Positions 37,601-45,969 of a stretch of DNA of 64,000 bases are shown here, one piece after another. The notes under the pieces are model-generated. The model was not told the origin of the DNA and ran no database searches. It was given only the letters and a program-made list of their open reading frames with translations. The DNA is from Neorhodopirellula lusitana (lineage in GTDB: Bacteria > Planctomycetota > Planctomycetia > Pirellulales > Pirellulaceae). The DNA is taken from assembly GCF_900182915.1 (NCBI RefSeq), contig NZ_FXUG01000011.1, forward strand, positions 62,001-126,000. The letters run 5' to 3'. Position numbers and translations under genes: made by a program. The stretch's first letter is position 1. Each line of letters opens with the position of its first letter.

Positions 37601-39555
37601 ACACGATCACCTACGTGGAAGCCCACGGAACAGGAACATCGCTGGGCGACCCTATCGAAATCGATGCACTCACCCGAGCGTTCCGACAAACCACTTCCAA
37701 GAATCAGTTTTGTGGAATCGGAAGCGTCAAGTCGAACATCGGCCACCTGGACGTGGCTGCGGGCGTGACCGGTCTGATCAAGAATTGTCTCTCACTTCGT
37801 CACAGCGTTATCCCGCCCAGTCTGAATTTCAATCGTCCGAATCCAAACATCGACTTCGAAAACAGTCCCTTCTTCGTCGTGACTGAACCCCATCCATGGA
37901 AGTCAAATGATGTTCCGCGAAGAGCCGGACTTAGCTCATTCGGCGTCGGCGGAACCAACGCGCATGTACTCGTTGAAGAACCACCAACCGTAGAGCCCCA
38001 GCCCTGCTCGCAGTCGCCCCAGTTGATAACGTTGTCGGCCCGCAGCCAACCTGCTCTGGACCAAGTAACAAAGGACTTGGCAGCCTTTCTCGACAACCAC
38101 CCTGACGTGAACTTGGCCGATGTGGCCTACACACTGCAAGTGGGACGCAAAGCACTTAACTACTCCCGAGTTCTGGTTGCGAACGACACAACCGAGGCTC
38201 GACAGCGATTGTCCAGCCCAACCGACGACAATGTCTTCACGCATCATCAAGTTCGACGTGGCGTTCCGGTCGCGTTCTTGTTCCCTGGCCAGGGCGCACA
38301 ACACGTCAACATGGCGCGGGACCTGTACGATTCCCATCCGATATTCCGAGCGGAGTTCGACGAGTGCTGCAAACTGCTTGTCCCTGAACTTGGTTTTGAT
38401 CTCAAGGAAAAGTTGTTCACAACTGAAACCGACGAATCAACGAAAGCCATCAATCAAACGACAATCGCGCAGCCCGCGATCTTTGCGGTCAGCTACGCAA
38501 TTGCCAAGTGCTTTGAAAACGCTGGCATTCGTCCTAGCCAAATGATCGGACATAGCGTCGGCGAGTTTGTTGCCGCTTGCCTCGCTGGGGTTTTCTCGCT
38601 TCCCGATGCCTTGAAGTTGATCGCGTTTCGGGGCGAAAGCATGCAACAGCTTCCGCCCGGCAACATGATGGCCGTCCGGATGACCGAAGCGGAAATCAAC
38701 GAGAGAATCCTCAGCACGGACGTTGAGATTGCGGCGATCAATGGCCCGACCCTATGCGTCGTCGCTGGTCCTGACACAGCGATTGACTCGCTAAAAGGAG
38801 CACTCGAAACAGACGAAATCATTTGTCGTCCGCTACACACATCGCATGCGTTTCATTCGGCAATGATGGATCCAGTGATCGAACCTTTCGCAGATATGCT
38901 GAAAGGAATGAAACTCAACAAACCAACAACACCAATCATCTCATCAGTGACGGGACAGCCCTTGTCGGATGATCAAGCCACCGACCCGATGTATTGGGCC
39001 CGACACTTACGCGCAACCGTACGGTTCACCGACTCGGTCGAACATCTACTGACCCAGACCGATTGCATGCTATTGGAAGTGGGCCCGGGCCAAACGCTTA
39101 GCACGCTCGCTCGCCAGCATCCTGCATGCCCCAAAGGCCGTGCAATCCTGTCGTCGTCACCGCATGCTAAACGCGCCGATTCTTCATTCAGTCATTGGAT
39201 GCTGACACTGGGTCGGGTATGGCAAGCAGGCGTCAAAGTCGATTGGAAAGCAGTGCACCGGGGACAAGGCCAACGCCGTGTCCACCTTCCCACCTATCCT
39301 TTTGAACGTCAACGACATTGGTTCGCCGAAAGCGACACATCGAACGCGACTGTCCCGAACAATCCGGTCAATGTGGACACGCTTTGCGAAGCGAGCGATT
39401 CGACCGAACCGATCCGGGAGGTAGAATCTCATGCAGAGACGGTCCCAAGGTCACAAGAGATTGTCGCTGAATCGGCTGGTGACGATGTCACGCAAATGGT
39501 CATCGAACAACAGCTTCACATCATGCAGCAACAACTGCAAGCTTGGAACAACTAG
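34612..39555 (+). CDS. Polyketide synthase, FkbH-ACP-KS-AT
   Basis: A 1647-residue modular PKS from GTG. Domains: FkbH-like HAD domain with DCDNT (196-200, VVVVDCDNTLWSGVCGE) and a GNAT-like second half (to about 540). An ACP follows at about 605-675 with Ser632 in LGATSLQ. The ketosynthase (about 690-1110) has C869 (TACSTS), H1005 (EAHGTG) and H1045 (NIGHLD). The acyltransferase (about 1225-1520) has S1315 (GHSVGE) and HAFH (1412-1415), the signature for malonyl-CoA. The post-AT linker contains YPFERQRHW. There is no KR, DH, ER or TE. FkbH domains load glyceryl groups from 1,3-bisphosphoglycerate on an ACP, so this may prime with glycerate and add one malonate. The next gene starts 24 bases later. 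Confidence 0.88.
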   Translation: MSEATIAITATFTAEPVRLSLSSWLRSLNYPHALQFTPYGQVLQSLVDPTTGLASGQGGVNIILLRLEDWAQSEPSRLSERGLEFCNAVISFANRNACPILLCFCPETPQLDSNIATAVNQVQKEITAKLSGQSGIDILTPNDLFTTYPVENYFDSIANRTAHVPYSPEFYVSLGTMLARRIDALFRKPTKVVVVDCDNTLWSGVCGEVGPRGVRVEAGHEQLQRRLIQLREQGLLIALCSKNNEADVWDVFQQNEKMLLKREHITASEINWDSKSSNLRRLANTLRLSTDSFVFLDDNPLEIAEVQANCPAAVAIRIPDSNEIPLFLDHVWPFDRLAVTEDDLKRSEQYEVETIRQASRQESPTMRQFLETLELQVRFKEVNEQNLDRIAQLTQRTNQFNSSLVRRTASEVRQLLGALNQQSIAVEVSDKFGDYGLVGFIHCESQSQCLHVNSIILSCRALGRGVEYHMLRHLGQIAFAAGLQEIHVAFVPGDRNQPAANFLKSIGEEYSVAGEQGVEYRYPAKLICDLDPLAASEEGSTTSPTDSGSIVDKREDDRANAQLLSQIASSYRSVEQIQSRLSLEALTRPDLQTPYETPNNDLERELVEICCRTMNLQQVGAADSLSDLGATSLQLVQIHSQIVQRLEPGLAITDLYTLPTVRDIADRIGKPSQTSPRADVRTSTADRHPGNGGIAVVGMAGRFPGADDISQFWDNLINGVNCIVDIPEDELNLAADSPLRKNPNLVRKAASVRDADKFDAKFFGIFPKEAQVMDPQHRLMLETCWHALEDAGYCPDAVDCSVGVFAGCYMNTYTLASLTSNPELLASLANSFHGGDLLTELGNDKDYLATRISFLLNLHGPAMTVQTACSTSLVAIIQACQALQLDQCKMALAGGSTLKLPQQRGYLYSDGGMVSPDGVCRTFDADARGTVFGEGVAAVLLKRVEDAVADGDDIYGVIQGWGINNDGRSKMGYTAPSVDGQSEAVRIAHQQAGFSADTITYVEAHGTGTSLGDPIEIDALTRAFRQTTSKNQFCGIGSVKSNIGHLDVAAGVTGLIKNCLSLRHSVIPPSLNFNRPNPNIDFENSPFFVVTEPHPWKSNDVPRRAGLSSFGVGGTNAHVLVEEPPTVEPQPCSQSPQLITLSARSQPALDQVTKDLAAFLDNHPDVNLADVAYTLQVGRKALNYSRVLVANDTTEARQRLSSPTDDNVFTHHQVRRGVPVAFLFPGQGAQHVNMARDLYDSHPIFRAEFDECCKLLVPELGFDLKEKLFTTETDESTKAINQTTIAQPAIFAVSYAIAKCFENAGIRPSQMIGHSVGEFVAACLAGVFSLPDALKLIAFRGESMQQLPPGNMMAVRMTEAEINERILSTDVEIAAINGPTLCVVAGPDTAIDSLKGALETDEIICRPLHTSHAFHSAMMDPVIEPFADMLKGMKLNKPTTPIISSVTGQPLSDDQATDPMYWARHLRATVRFTDSVEHLLTQTDCMLLEVGPGQTLSTLARQHPACPKGRAILSSSPHAKRADSSFSHWMLTLGRVWQAGVKVDWKAVHRGQGQRRVHLPTYPFERQRHWFAESDTSNATVPNNPVNVDTLCEASDSTEPIREVESHAETVPRSQEIVAESAGDDVTQMVIEQQLHIMQQQLQAWNN

Positions 39556-39579
39556 AAACCACATCACGAATAGACAACC

Positions 39580-42500
39580 ATGATTACATCTGAACGGAAT
39601 GCGGCTGCGGAAGTGGCTGTGGCGAAACTACTGGCTGAGTCGTCCGGCTTCGAGCTAAGTGAACTTGATCAACAAGCATCGTTTCCAGAGCTAGGATTCG
39701 ATTCATTGTTTCTGGTCCAGTTCAGCCAGAAGATCAAGAGCCAACTGAAGGTCAAGATAACCTTCCGGCAATTGATCGAAGAGATTCCCAACATCCAATC
39801 ATTGATCAGCTACGTCTCCCAAAACCTCCCCGAGGATTTGGTAGCCGCCAACATCGCTGCGCCACAACCCAGCGAGAGCCCGGCACCTCCAGCTCCGGTG
39901 CCGCAATCATCAGCACCTGCGACCTCCGCCGCCGCTACACCACCTCCCGCAAGTGCAGTACAAACGCCTGCACAAACTGCGGCCCAAGCTCCACCACCAG
40001 TTCCAGCCCCGCAAGCTGCACCGCAGCCTGCCGTGACATCCGCCACGCCGGCGCAGGTGTTCCCTGTCATGGCGAATCCTCGGCCCATTCCCACTGGCTC
40101 CAACCCGACAGACAAAGCCGGATTAGCCCAGATTATTTCGCAGCAGAACCAGCTCATGAGCTTGCAGCTGCAACTACTAAGCGGCATTCCTCAAGCCGTT
40201 CCGACCCAGAACACCCTGCCAGCGATCGCTCCACCCGCAGCAGCCCCCAAAGAGCCAGCGGTAATGGGGGAAGCAGCCGTGGCTGACACCAGCCCTGCGC
40301 CCGCGATTGCGGCCGCCCCCAAGGACGTCGCTCCCGAGCAATCCACACCGGTCGTTCCGACTCAATCCCCTAGCCCTTTGCCTGAGGCCAAGAAGACCTT
40401 TGAACGCTTCGGTCCGTACAAACCCGTCCGGCACGCGGCGGATGGCGGACTCACCGACCGGCAACAAGAACACCTGGACGCTTTAATTGCGAGGTTCACG
40501 AAAAGAACCGCGAACTCGCGCCGGCATGCACAAGAACATCGCTCGCATTTCGCCGACCCGCGAGGAGTAGCTGGCTATCGACGGATTTGGAAATCGATGG
40601 TCTACCAAATCGCTGTGGAGAAATCCAAAGGCAGCAAGCTTTGGGACATTGATGGGAACGAGTATATCGACATCGCGATGGGTTTCGGCCTGAACCTTTT
40701 CGGACAGTCACCCGATTTCATCAATGATGCGATTGCGGCCCAACTCAAGAACGGCGTCGAAGTCGGCCCTCAATCGCCGCTGGCCGGCGACGTTGCCGCT
40801 CTGCTTTGCGACTTTTCTCGCAAGGAACGCGTGACATTCTGCAACACCGGTTCGGAAGCGGTCATGGCGGCGATGCGGCTTGCCCGCACGGTCACCGGCA
40901 AGTCCAAGATTGTCTTCTTCAACAAAGACTATCACGGCAACTTCGATCAAGTGCTGATCCGTTCGAACCGCATTGCCAATCGCCGAATGTCGCAACCCGC
41001 GGCGCCGGGTGTCCTGCAGGCCTTCGCCGATCAGACAATCGTGCTGGACTACGGAACTGACGAAGCACTTCAAACGATCCGTGATCAAGCTGATGAAATC
41101 GCTGCGATCTTGGTGGAACCCGTGCAAAGCGCCGATCCGTTTACGCAACCCACTGAATTCCTGAAAGAGATCCGTCGCATCACACAAGAGAACCAAATTG
41201 CGATGGTCATGGATGAAGTCATCACCGGATTCCGCGCGGCACCCGGCGGTGCCCAAGAATGGTTCGATGTATGGGGCGACATGGCAACCTACGGGAAGGT
41301 GCTAGGCGGCGGACTTCCAATTGGTGCCCTGGCTGGGTCGGCGGAATACATGGACGCGTTGGATGGCGGCGACTGGAAGTACGAAGACGATTCCGAACCT
41401 GAAGCCGACATGACGTTCTTTGCTGGCACCTTCGTCCGACACCCGCTCGCAATGGCGGCCGCACACCAAGTGTTGATGAAGGTCAAAGAATCCGGTCCCG
41501 GGTTGCAACGCGAACTGACCGACAAAACAACCTACCTAGTCAATTCCCTAAACCAGTTCTTCGAAGACGAGGTCTTTCCGTTTCGCCTGGCCCAGTACAC
41601 GTCACTGTTCCGATTCATGTTCCCGCCAACAGTGGAATACGCGGACCTTTTGTACTTCCACCTACTCGATCGTGGCATCTTTACCCGTGGCTGGGGCGAC
41701 AATTGCTTCTTATCGACCGCTCACACCAACGAAGACGTTCAGCGAATCATCGAAGCGGTGAAGGACAGCTGCAACGAAATGCGACGTGGTGGATTCCTGC
41801 CTGATCGAACAGAAGTCGAGGATCGACCAGCATCACTGGCCGCAACGACAGACGGCGAAAAAAAAAAGTCCTTCCGATTTGAACTGACCGAAGCCCAACT
41901 GGAAATCTGGATCACGTCGCAAATGGGCGACGAAGCATCCTGTTCATACAACGAACCCTTCACGGTTCGTTTCGGTGGGCAACTTGATTCAGCCAAATTG
42001 TGCGATGCCATTCAAACCGTTGTCGCCCGGCACGGTTCGCTACACATTCGTTTCGCTGACGATGGCAAGTACCAAGAGCCACGGTTCCCTGAACCCATCA
42101 ACATCGAACATCAAGACGTCACCGGCCTTCCAGCCGATAAGCAAGAAGCCGTACTCGCAGGACTAGCCAAACACTTTGGATCCAAACCGTTCGACTTATC
42201 GAACGATCCATTGCTTCGATTAAAACTAGTCAAGCTGTCGGATGACCAGCACGTCTTGTTCTTTTCAGCACACCACATCGTGAGTGACGGGTGGTCAACG
42301 GGTCTGGTGCTAAACGAAGTCTGCGAGGTTTACACCGCCCTCGTCGAAAATCGCGTCGCTGTGCTACCGGAACCGGGCGACTTTGCTGACTATGTCGCAA
42401 TGGAAGCGGAAGACGACCAAGAATCCCAAGAGGCGGTTGCTTATTGGATGAACCAGTTCCGCGAACTGCCCGATCCGCTCGACTTGCCTTCCGATAGACC

Positions 42501-45500
42501 AAGAGCGTCAGTCAAGGACTTCGCCGGAAGCACACTGATTCATAAGTTTGACACCGAAACTTATGAAGCGATCAAGAAGACGGCGGCGAACCACAACGTG
42601 ACCCTATTCACGATGACGCTCTCGGTGCTCAACGTGCTTCTTGCTAGGCTCTCGGGCCAGAACGATATCGTGATCACGATCCCGACCGCTGGGCAGGTGT
42701 TCGCTGACAACCAGTGCTTGGTCGGACACTGTGTGAACCTTTTGCCGATCCGCTCGCAACTGGAGATGACATCCTCGTTTGATTCGTTGCTGAAGAAAAC
42801 ACAAACTCTAGTTCTAGATGCATACGATCACCAGCAATGCACCTTAGGCAGAATTGTTCGCGAACTCAAACTTCCCCGCGACGCAAGTCGAATGCCTTTG
42901 GTGGAGGTCAACTTCAATCTAGACCGCGATGGTGCCGGACTTGAATTCCCCGGGCTGACCGTGGACGTTGCCCAAACAATCAAGACCGCTTCCACTTTCG
43001 ATTTGTTCTTTAACTTGAACGAAACCGACGACGGACTGGAACTGTATCTCGACTACAGCACATCTCTGTTTGACGAAGAAACGATCCGCCGCTGGGTGGG
43101 GCACTACGCAACCTTGTTGCAACAAATCTCACAATCCCCAACGGAATCCATTCGCGACTTACCGTTGCTGACGGACGCCGAAGAACAGCAAATCCTGGTG
43201 GACTGGAATGCAACCCAAACGGAATATCCGAGTGCAGAGCCGGTTTATCAGTTGTTTGAAAAACAGGCAAAAGCGACACCGAATGCCGTCGCGGTGATTG
43301 CCGGCAAGACAAGTCTTTCCTACCAAGAGATCAATGAGCGAGCGAACCAGTTGGCTCGACATTTACAGAACCTAGGTGTGTCCCGCGAGCAATTGATTGG
43401 AATCCATTTGCAGCGATCTCACCAAATGATCGTTAGCGTGCTGGGGATTCTAAAGGCCGGTGCTACCTACGTTCCGCTTGATCCGTCCTTTCCAATCGAT
43501 CGACTGGCAATGATGGCGAATGATGCCGAACTCTCCGTGGTTGTGACTGAACAGTCGCTGAAGTGCGAGTTTGCGCCCAGTGCGACCCGGATCGACATCG
43601 ATCGGGATTGGACGAGCATCCAGGCGCGCGACCGAACCAACCTCGATCTGGACATCGACACCAGACAACTTGCCTATGTTCTTTACACATCGGGATCGAC
43701 AGGAAAACCGAAGGGTGTCCAGATTCCTCATCAAGCTCTCACGAACTTCTTGTGTTCGATGCAACGAGGTCCCGGGCTGGAACGCAGCGACACGCTGTTG
43801 AATGTAACGACGTTGTCTTTTGATATTTCAGCATTAGAGATTTACCTGCCTTTGATCACCGGAGCACGCTTGGTTGTGGCGTCCGCGGAAGAGATCGTGG
43901 ACGGAGCACGGTTGATTAACCGAATCGAGAAGACCGGCGTTACCGTCATGCAAGCAACTCCAGCGACTTGGAGGCTGCTGATTGAATCTGGTTGGAAAGG
44001 CAAGCCGAACCTGAAGATCTTGTGTGGTGGCGAGGCTCTTCCACCCGATCTCGCCAATCAACTCATCCAGCGAGGAAAATCGGTTTGGAACATGTACGGC
44101 CCCACCGAAACGACGATTTGGTCAACGATCAAGCAAGTTGAATCGAACGACCAAATTACAATCGGCCGTCCAATCGCCAATACGGAAATCTACATCCTGG
44201 ACGATCGCAATCGCCCCGTTCCACAAGGAGTAGTCGGCCGACTGTTTATCGGCGGCGATGGCCTGGCACGAGGCTATCACTTGCGTCCCGATCTCACAGC
44301 GGAAAAGTTTGTTTCTCATCCTTTTCGGCCAACCGTCAACGAACGGATCTACGACACCGGCGATCAAGCTCGCTATCTCGCCGACGGTGAGATCGAATTC
44401 TTGGGAAGACGCGACCACCAAGTCAAGTTACGAGGATTTCGGATCGAACTCGGTGAAATCGAGCAAGCGATTTCTCAACATCCCGATATCGACCAAGCCA
44501 TTGTCGTACTGCGAGATCACGCCACCGATGGCACCGCGACCGACCAAGCCATCGTTGCCTACATGATCTCGAAGACGGACGCACCCAAGAACGCAGACCT
44601 TCGGGATTTCCTTCGAAAGACTCTTCCCGAGTACATGGTTCCATCGACATTTGTGTCGCTGAAGGAATTTCCGCTAACGCCCAACCGCAAGATCGATCGC
44701 AAGGCACTTCCGGCTCCGATCATGGACCGAGAGATTGTCGTGGGGAGTTCCTCCGCACCTCAAGACAGCGTCGAACTGCAAATTGCCAATGTCTGGAAAA
44801 GAACCCTGAGTCTCCAAAACCTCGGTCGAGATGACAACTTTTTCGACGTCGGCGGGCATTCACTATTGGCCGCCCGCATGATCGTTGATCTGGAAAAGCT
44901 GTACGGACATAAAGTGCCTCTTGCAACCTTGTTACAAGCTCCGACGGTTCGAACATTCGCAAACATCATCAAAGACCGTAATTGGCAACCGACTTGGCAA
45001 TGTCTCGTTCCAATCCAAGAGCGAGGCTCCAAGCCCCCACTATTTTGCGTCCATGCCGCGGGTGGCAATGTCCTACTTTACCGTGACTTGGCCCGACATT
45101 TGGGAGACGATCAACCGGTCTATGGCCTGCAAGCCAAAGGACTCGATGGCAAGCAGCCCGTACTCACGACCGTCGAAGAAATGGCAGCCGAGTATGTCGC
45201 CGAAATTCGCAAGATCCAACCTACCGGACCATACAACCTTGCTGGCTACTGCTTGGGCGGAACAATCGCATACGAAGTGGCCCAACAATTGATGGCCGCG
45301 AACCAACGCGTGGCGGTCTTGGCACTGTTCGATACCCACAGTCACTGGTTTCAGTCATCACTGTTTGCTCGACTCTACGGCGGAAGTCAGCAAATCGCTT
45401 TCCATGCCGCCAATGTATGGGCTTCCGGTCCCAAGGGAGTTGGTGCGTTCTTGAAAGAGAAGTTCTTTGAACTGAATCGACGTTTCGGTCGTCGCTTCGT

Positions 45501-45873
45501 CGTCGCCAACTCCAAGCTACAACACGCGATCGGACGCCGAAAAGATGCACCGTTGGTGATGCTGGAACAAGTCAACGACCAAGCATCCGAGGAATACGTC
45601 CCACATCAATATTTAGGCAAGCTAACTGTCTTCAAGCCATGCAAAGCATACCTCGGTTACGAGGACCCCACTCTGGGATGGGGAAACGGTTTAGTCGATG
45701 ATCTTGAAATCATCAAGCTGCCGGTCTTCCCTGCTGGCATGCTGATCGAGCCGTTCGTACAGGAGCTGTCAATGCACTTACAGCGATGCCTGGACGATGC
45801 GAACGGGCAAACCAAGCCCGCGATGCCGGAACCCGACATGGTGCAGACGCGGCCAACCGAGATGGCTGTTTGA
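39580..45873 (+). CDS. Hybrid NRPS, ACP-aminotransferase-C-A-PCP-TE
   Basis: A 2097-residue protein. Order: ACP (Ser42 in GFDSLF); Pro/Ala-rich linker (about 90-270) with one helical stretch LMSLQLQLLSG. A class III PLP aminotransferase (about 278-745) follows, with Lys573 in YGKVLGGG and MDEVITGFR. The condensation domain (about 764-1190) has HHIVSDG (898-904). The adenylation domain (about 1220-1710) has [11 protein letters not shown] and FDISALE. The PCP has Ser1761 in GGHSLL. The thioesterase (about 1820-2060) has GYCLGG, with Cys1891 where Ser is usual. The binding-pocket residues read DILQLGMIWK, glycine-like. Aminotransferases in this position convert a beta-keto acyl chain to beta-amino, as in mycosubtilin and microginin lines. 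It is the terminal module and also releases the product. No phosphopantetheinyl transferase is adjacent. Confidence 0.88.
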   Translation: MITSERNAAAEVAVAKLLAESSGFELSELDQQASFPELGFDSLFLVQFSQKIKSQLKVKITFRQLIEEIPNIQSLISYVSQNLPEDLVAANIAAPQPSESPAPPAPVPQSSAPATSAAATPPPASAVQTPAQTAAQAPPPVPAPQAAPQPAVTSATPAQVFPVMANPRPIPTGSNPTDKAGLAQIISQQNQLMSLQLQLLSGIPQAVPTQNTLPAIAPPAAAPKEPAVMGEAAVADTSPAPAIAAAPKDVAPEQSTPVVPTQSPSPLPEAKKTFERFGPYKPVRHAADGGLTDRQQEHLDALIARFTKRTANSRRHAQEHRSHFADPRGVAGYRRIWKSMVYQIAVEKSKGSKLWDIDGNEYIDIAMGFGLNLFGQSPDFINDAIAAQLKNGVEVGPQSPLAGDVAALLCDFSRKERVTFCNTGSEAVMAAMRLARTVTGKSKIVFFNKDYHGNFDQVLIRSNRIANRRMSQPAAPGVLQAFADQTIVLDYGTDEALQTIRDQADEIAAILVEPVQSADPFTQPTEFLKEIRRITQENQIAMVMDEVITGFRAAPGGAQEWFDVWGDMATYGKVLGGGLPIGALAGSAEYMDALDGGDWKYEDDSEPEADMTFFAGTFVRHPLAMAAAHQVLMKVKESGPGLQRELTDKTTYLVNSLNQFFEDEVFPFRLAQYTSLFRFMFPPTVEYADLLYFHLLDRGIFTRGWGDNCFLSTAHTNEDVQRIIEAVKDSCNEMRRGGFLPDRTEVEDRPASLAATTDGEKKKSFRFELTEAQLEIWITSQMGDEASCSYNEPFTVRFGGQLDSAKLCDAIQTVVARHGSLHIRFADDGKYQEPRFPEPINIEHQDVTGLPADKQEAVLAGLAKHFGSKPFDLSNDPLLRLKLVKLSDDQHVLFFSAHHIVSDGWSTGLVLNEVCEVYTALVENRVAVLPEPGDFADYVAMEAEDDQESQEAVAYWMNQFRELPDPLDLPSDRPRASVKDFAGSTLIHKFDTETYEAIKKTAANHNVTLFTMTLSVLNVLLARLSGQNDIVITIPTAGQVFADNQCLVGHCVNLLPIRSQLEMTSSFDSLLKKTQTLVLDAYDHQQCTLGRIVRELKLPRDASRMPLVEVNFNLDRDGAGLEFPGLTVDVAQTIKTASTFDLFFNLNETDDGLELYLDYSTSLFDEETIRRWVGHYATLLQQISQSPTESIRDLPLLTDAEEQQILVDWNATQTEYPSAEPVYQLFEKQAKATPNAVAVIAGKTSLSYQEINERANQLARHLQNLGVSREQLIGIHLQRSHQMIVSVLGILKAGATYVPLDPSFPIDRLAMMANDAELSVVVTEQSLKCEFAPSATRIDIDRDWTSIQARDRTNLDLDIDTRQLAYVLYTSGSTGKPKGVQIPHQALTNFLCSMQRGPGLERSDTLLNVTTLSFDISALEIYLPLITGARLVVASAEEIVDGARLINRIEKTGVTVMQATPATWRLLIESGWKGKPNLKILCGGEALPPDLANQLIQRGKSVWNMYGPTETTIWSTIKQVESNDQITIGRPIANTEIYILDDRNRPVPQGVVGRLFIGGDGLARGYHLRPDLTAEKFVSHPFRPTVNERIYDTGDQARYLADGEIEFLGRRDHQVKLRGFRIELGEIEQAISQHPDIDQAIVVLRDHATDGTATDQAIVAYMISKTDAPKNADLRDFLRKTLPEYMVPSTFVSLKEFPLTPNRKIDRKALPAPIMDREIVVGSSSAPQDSVELQIANVWKRTLSLQNLGRDDNFFDVGGHSLLAARMIVDLEKLYGHKVPLATLLQAPTVRTFANIIKDRNWQPTWQCLVPIQERGSKPPLFCVHAAGGNVLLYRDLARHLGDDQPVYGLQAKGLDGKQPVLTTVEEMAAEYVAEIRKIQPTGPYNLAGYCLGGTIAYEVAQQLMAANQRVAVLALFDTHSHWFQSSLFARLYGGSQQIAFHAANVWASGPKGVGAFLKEKFFELNRRFGRRFVVANSKLQHAIGRRKDAPLVMLEQVNDQASEEYVPHQYLGKLTVFKPCKAYLGYEDPTLGWGNGLVDDLEIIKLPVFPAGMLIEPFVQELSMHLQRCLDDANGQTKPAMPEPDMVQTRPTEMAV

Positions 45874-45943
45874 ATCGGCCGCCAAAGGCACAGCCGTAAC
45901 GACCAAGCCACTCAAAACTAAGTGCGAACCCAGCGGCAGCCCA

Positions 45944-45958
45944 GCAACCCTGGGTTGC
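45944..45958. terminator. Hairpin between convergent genes
   Basis: GCAACCC, one base, GGGTTGC: a perfect inverted repeat located between the end of the NRPS gene and the end of the minus-strand glycosyltransferase gene, where a two-way terminator is expected. Flanking GGCAG/CCG bases may extend the stem. No T tract was seen. Confidence 0.5.
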
Positions 45959-45969
45959 CGATCACGCGA

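Noticed and set aside
34612-39555. Methoxymalonyl-extender role for the FkbH domain
   Set aside because: The partner genes for methoxymalonyl-ACP (FkbG, FkbI, FkbK types) are missing and the AT has a malonyl signature, so starter loading fits better.
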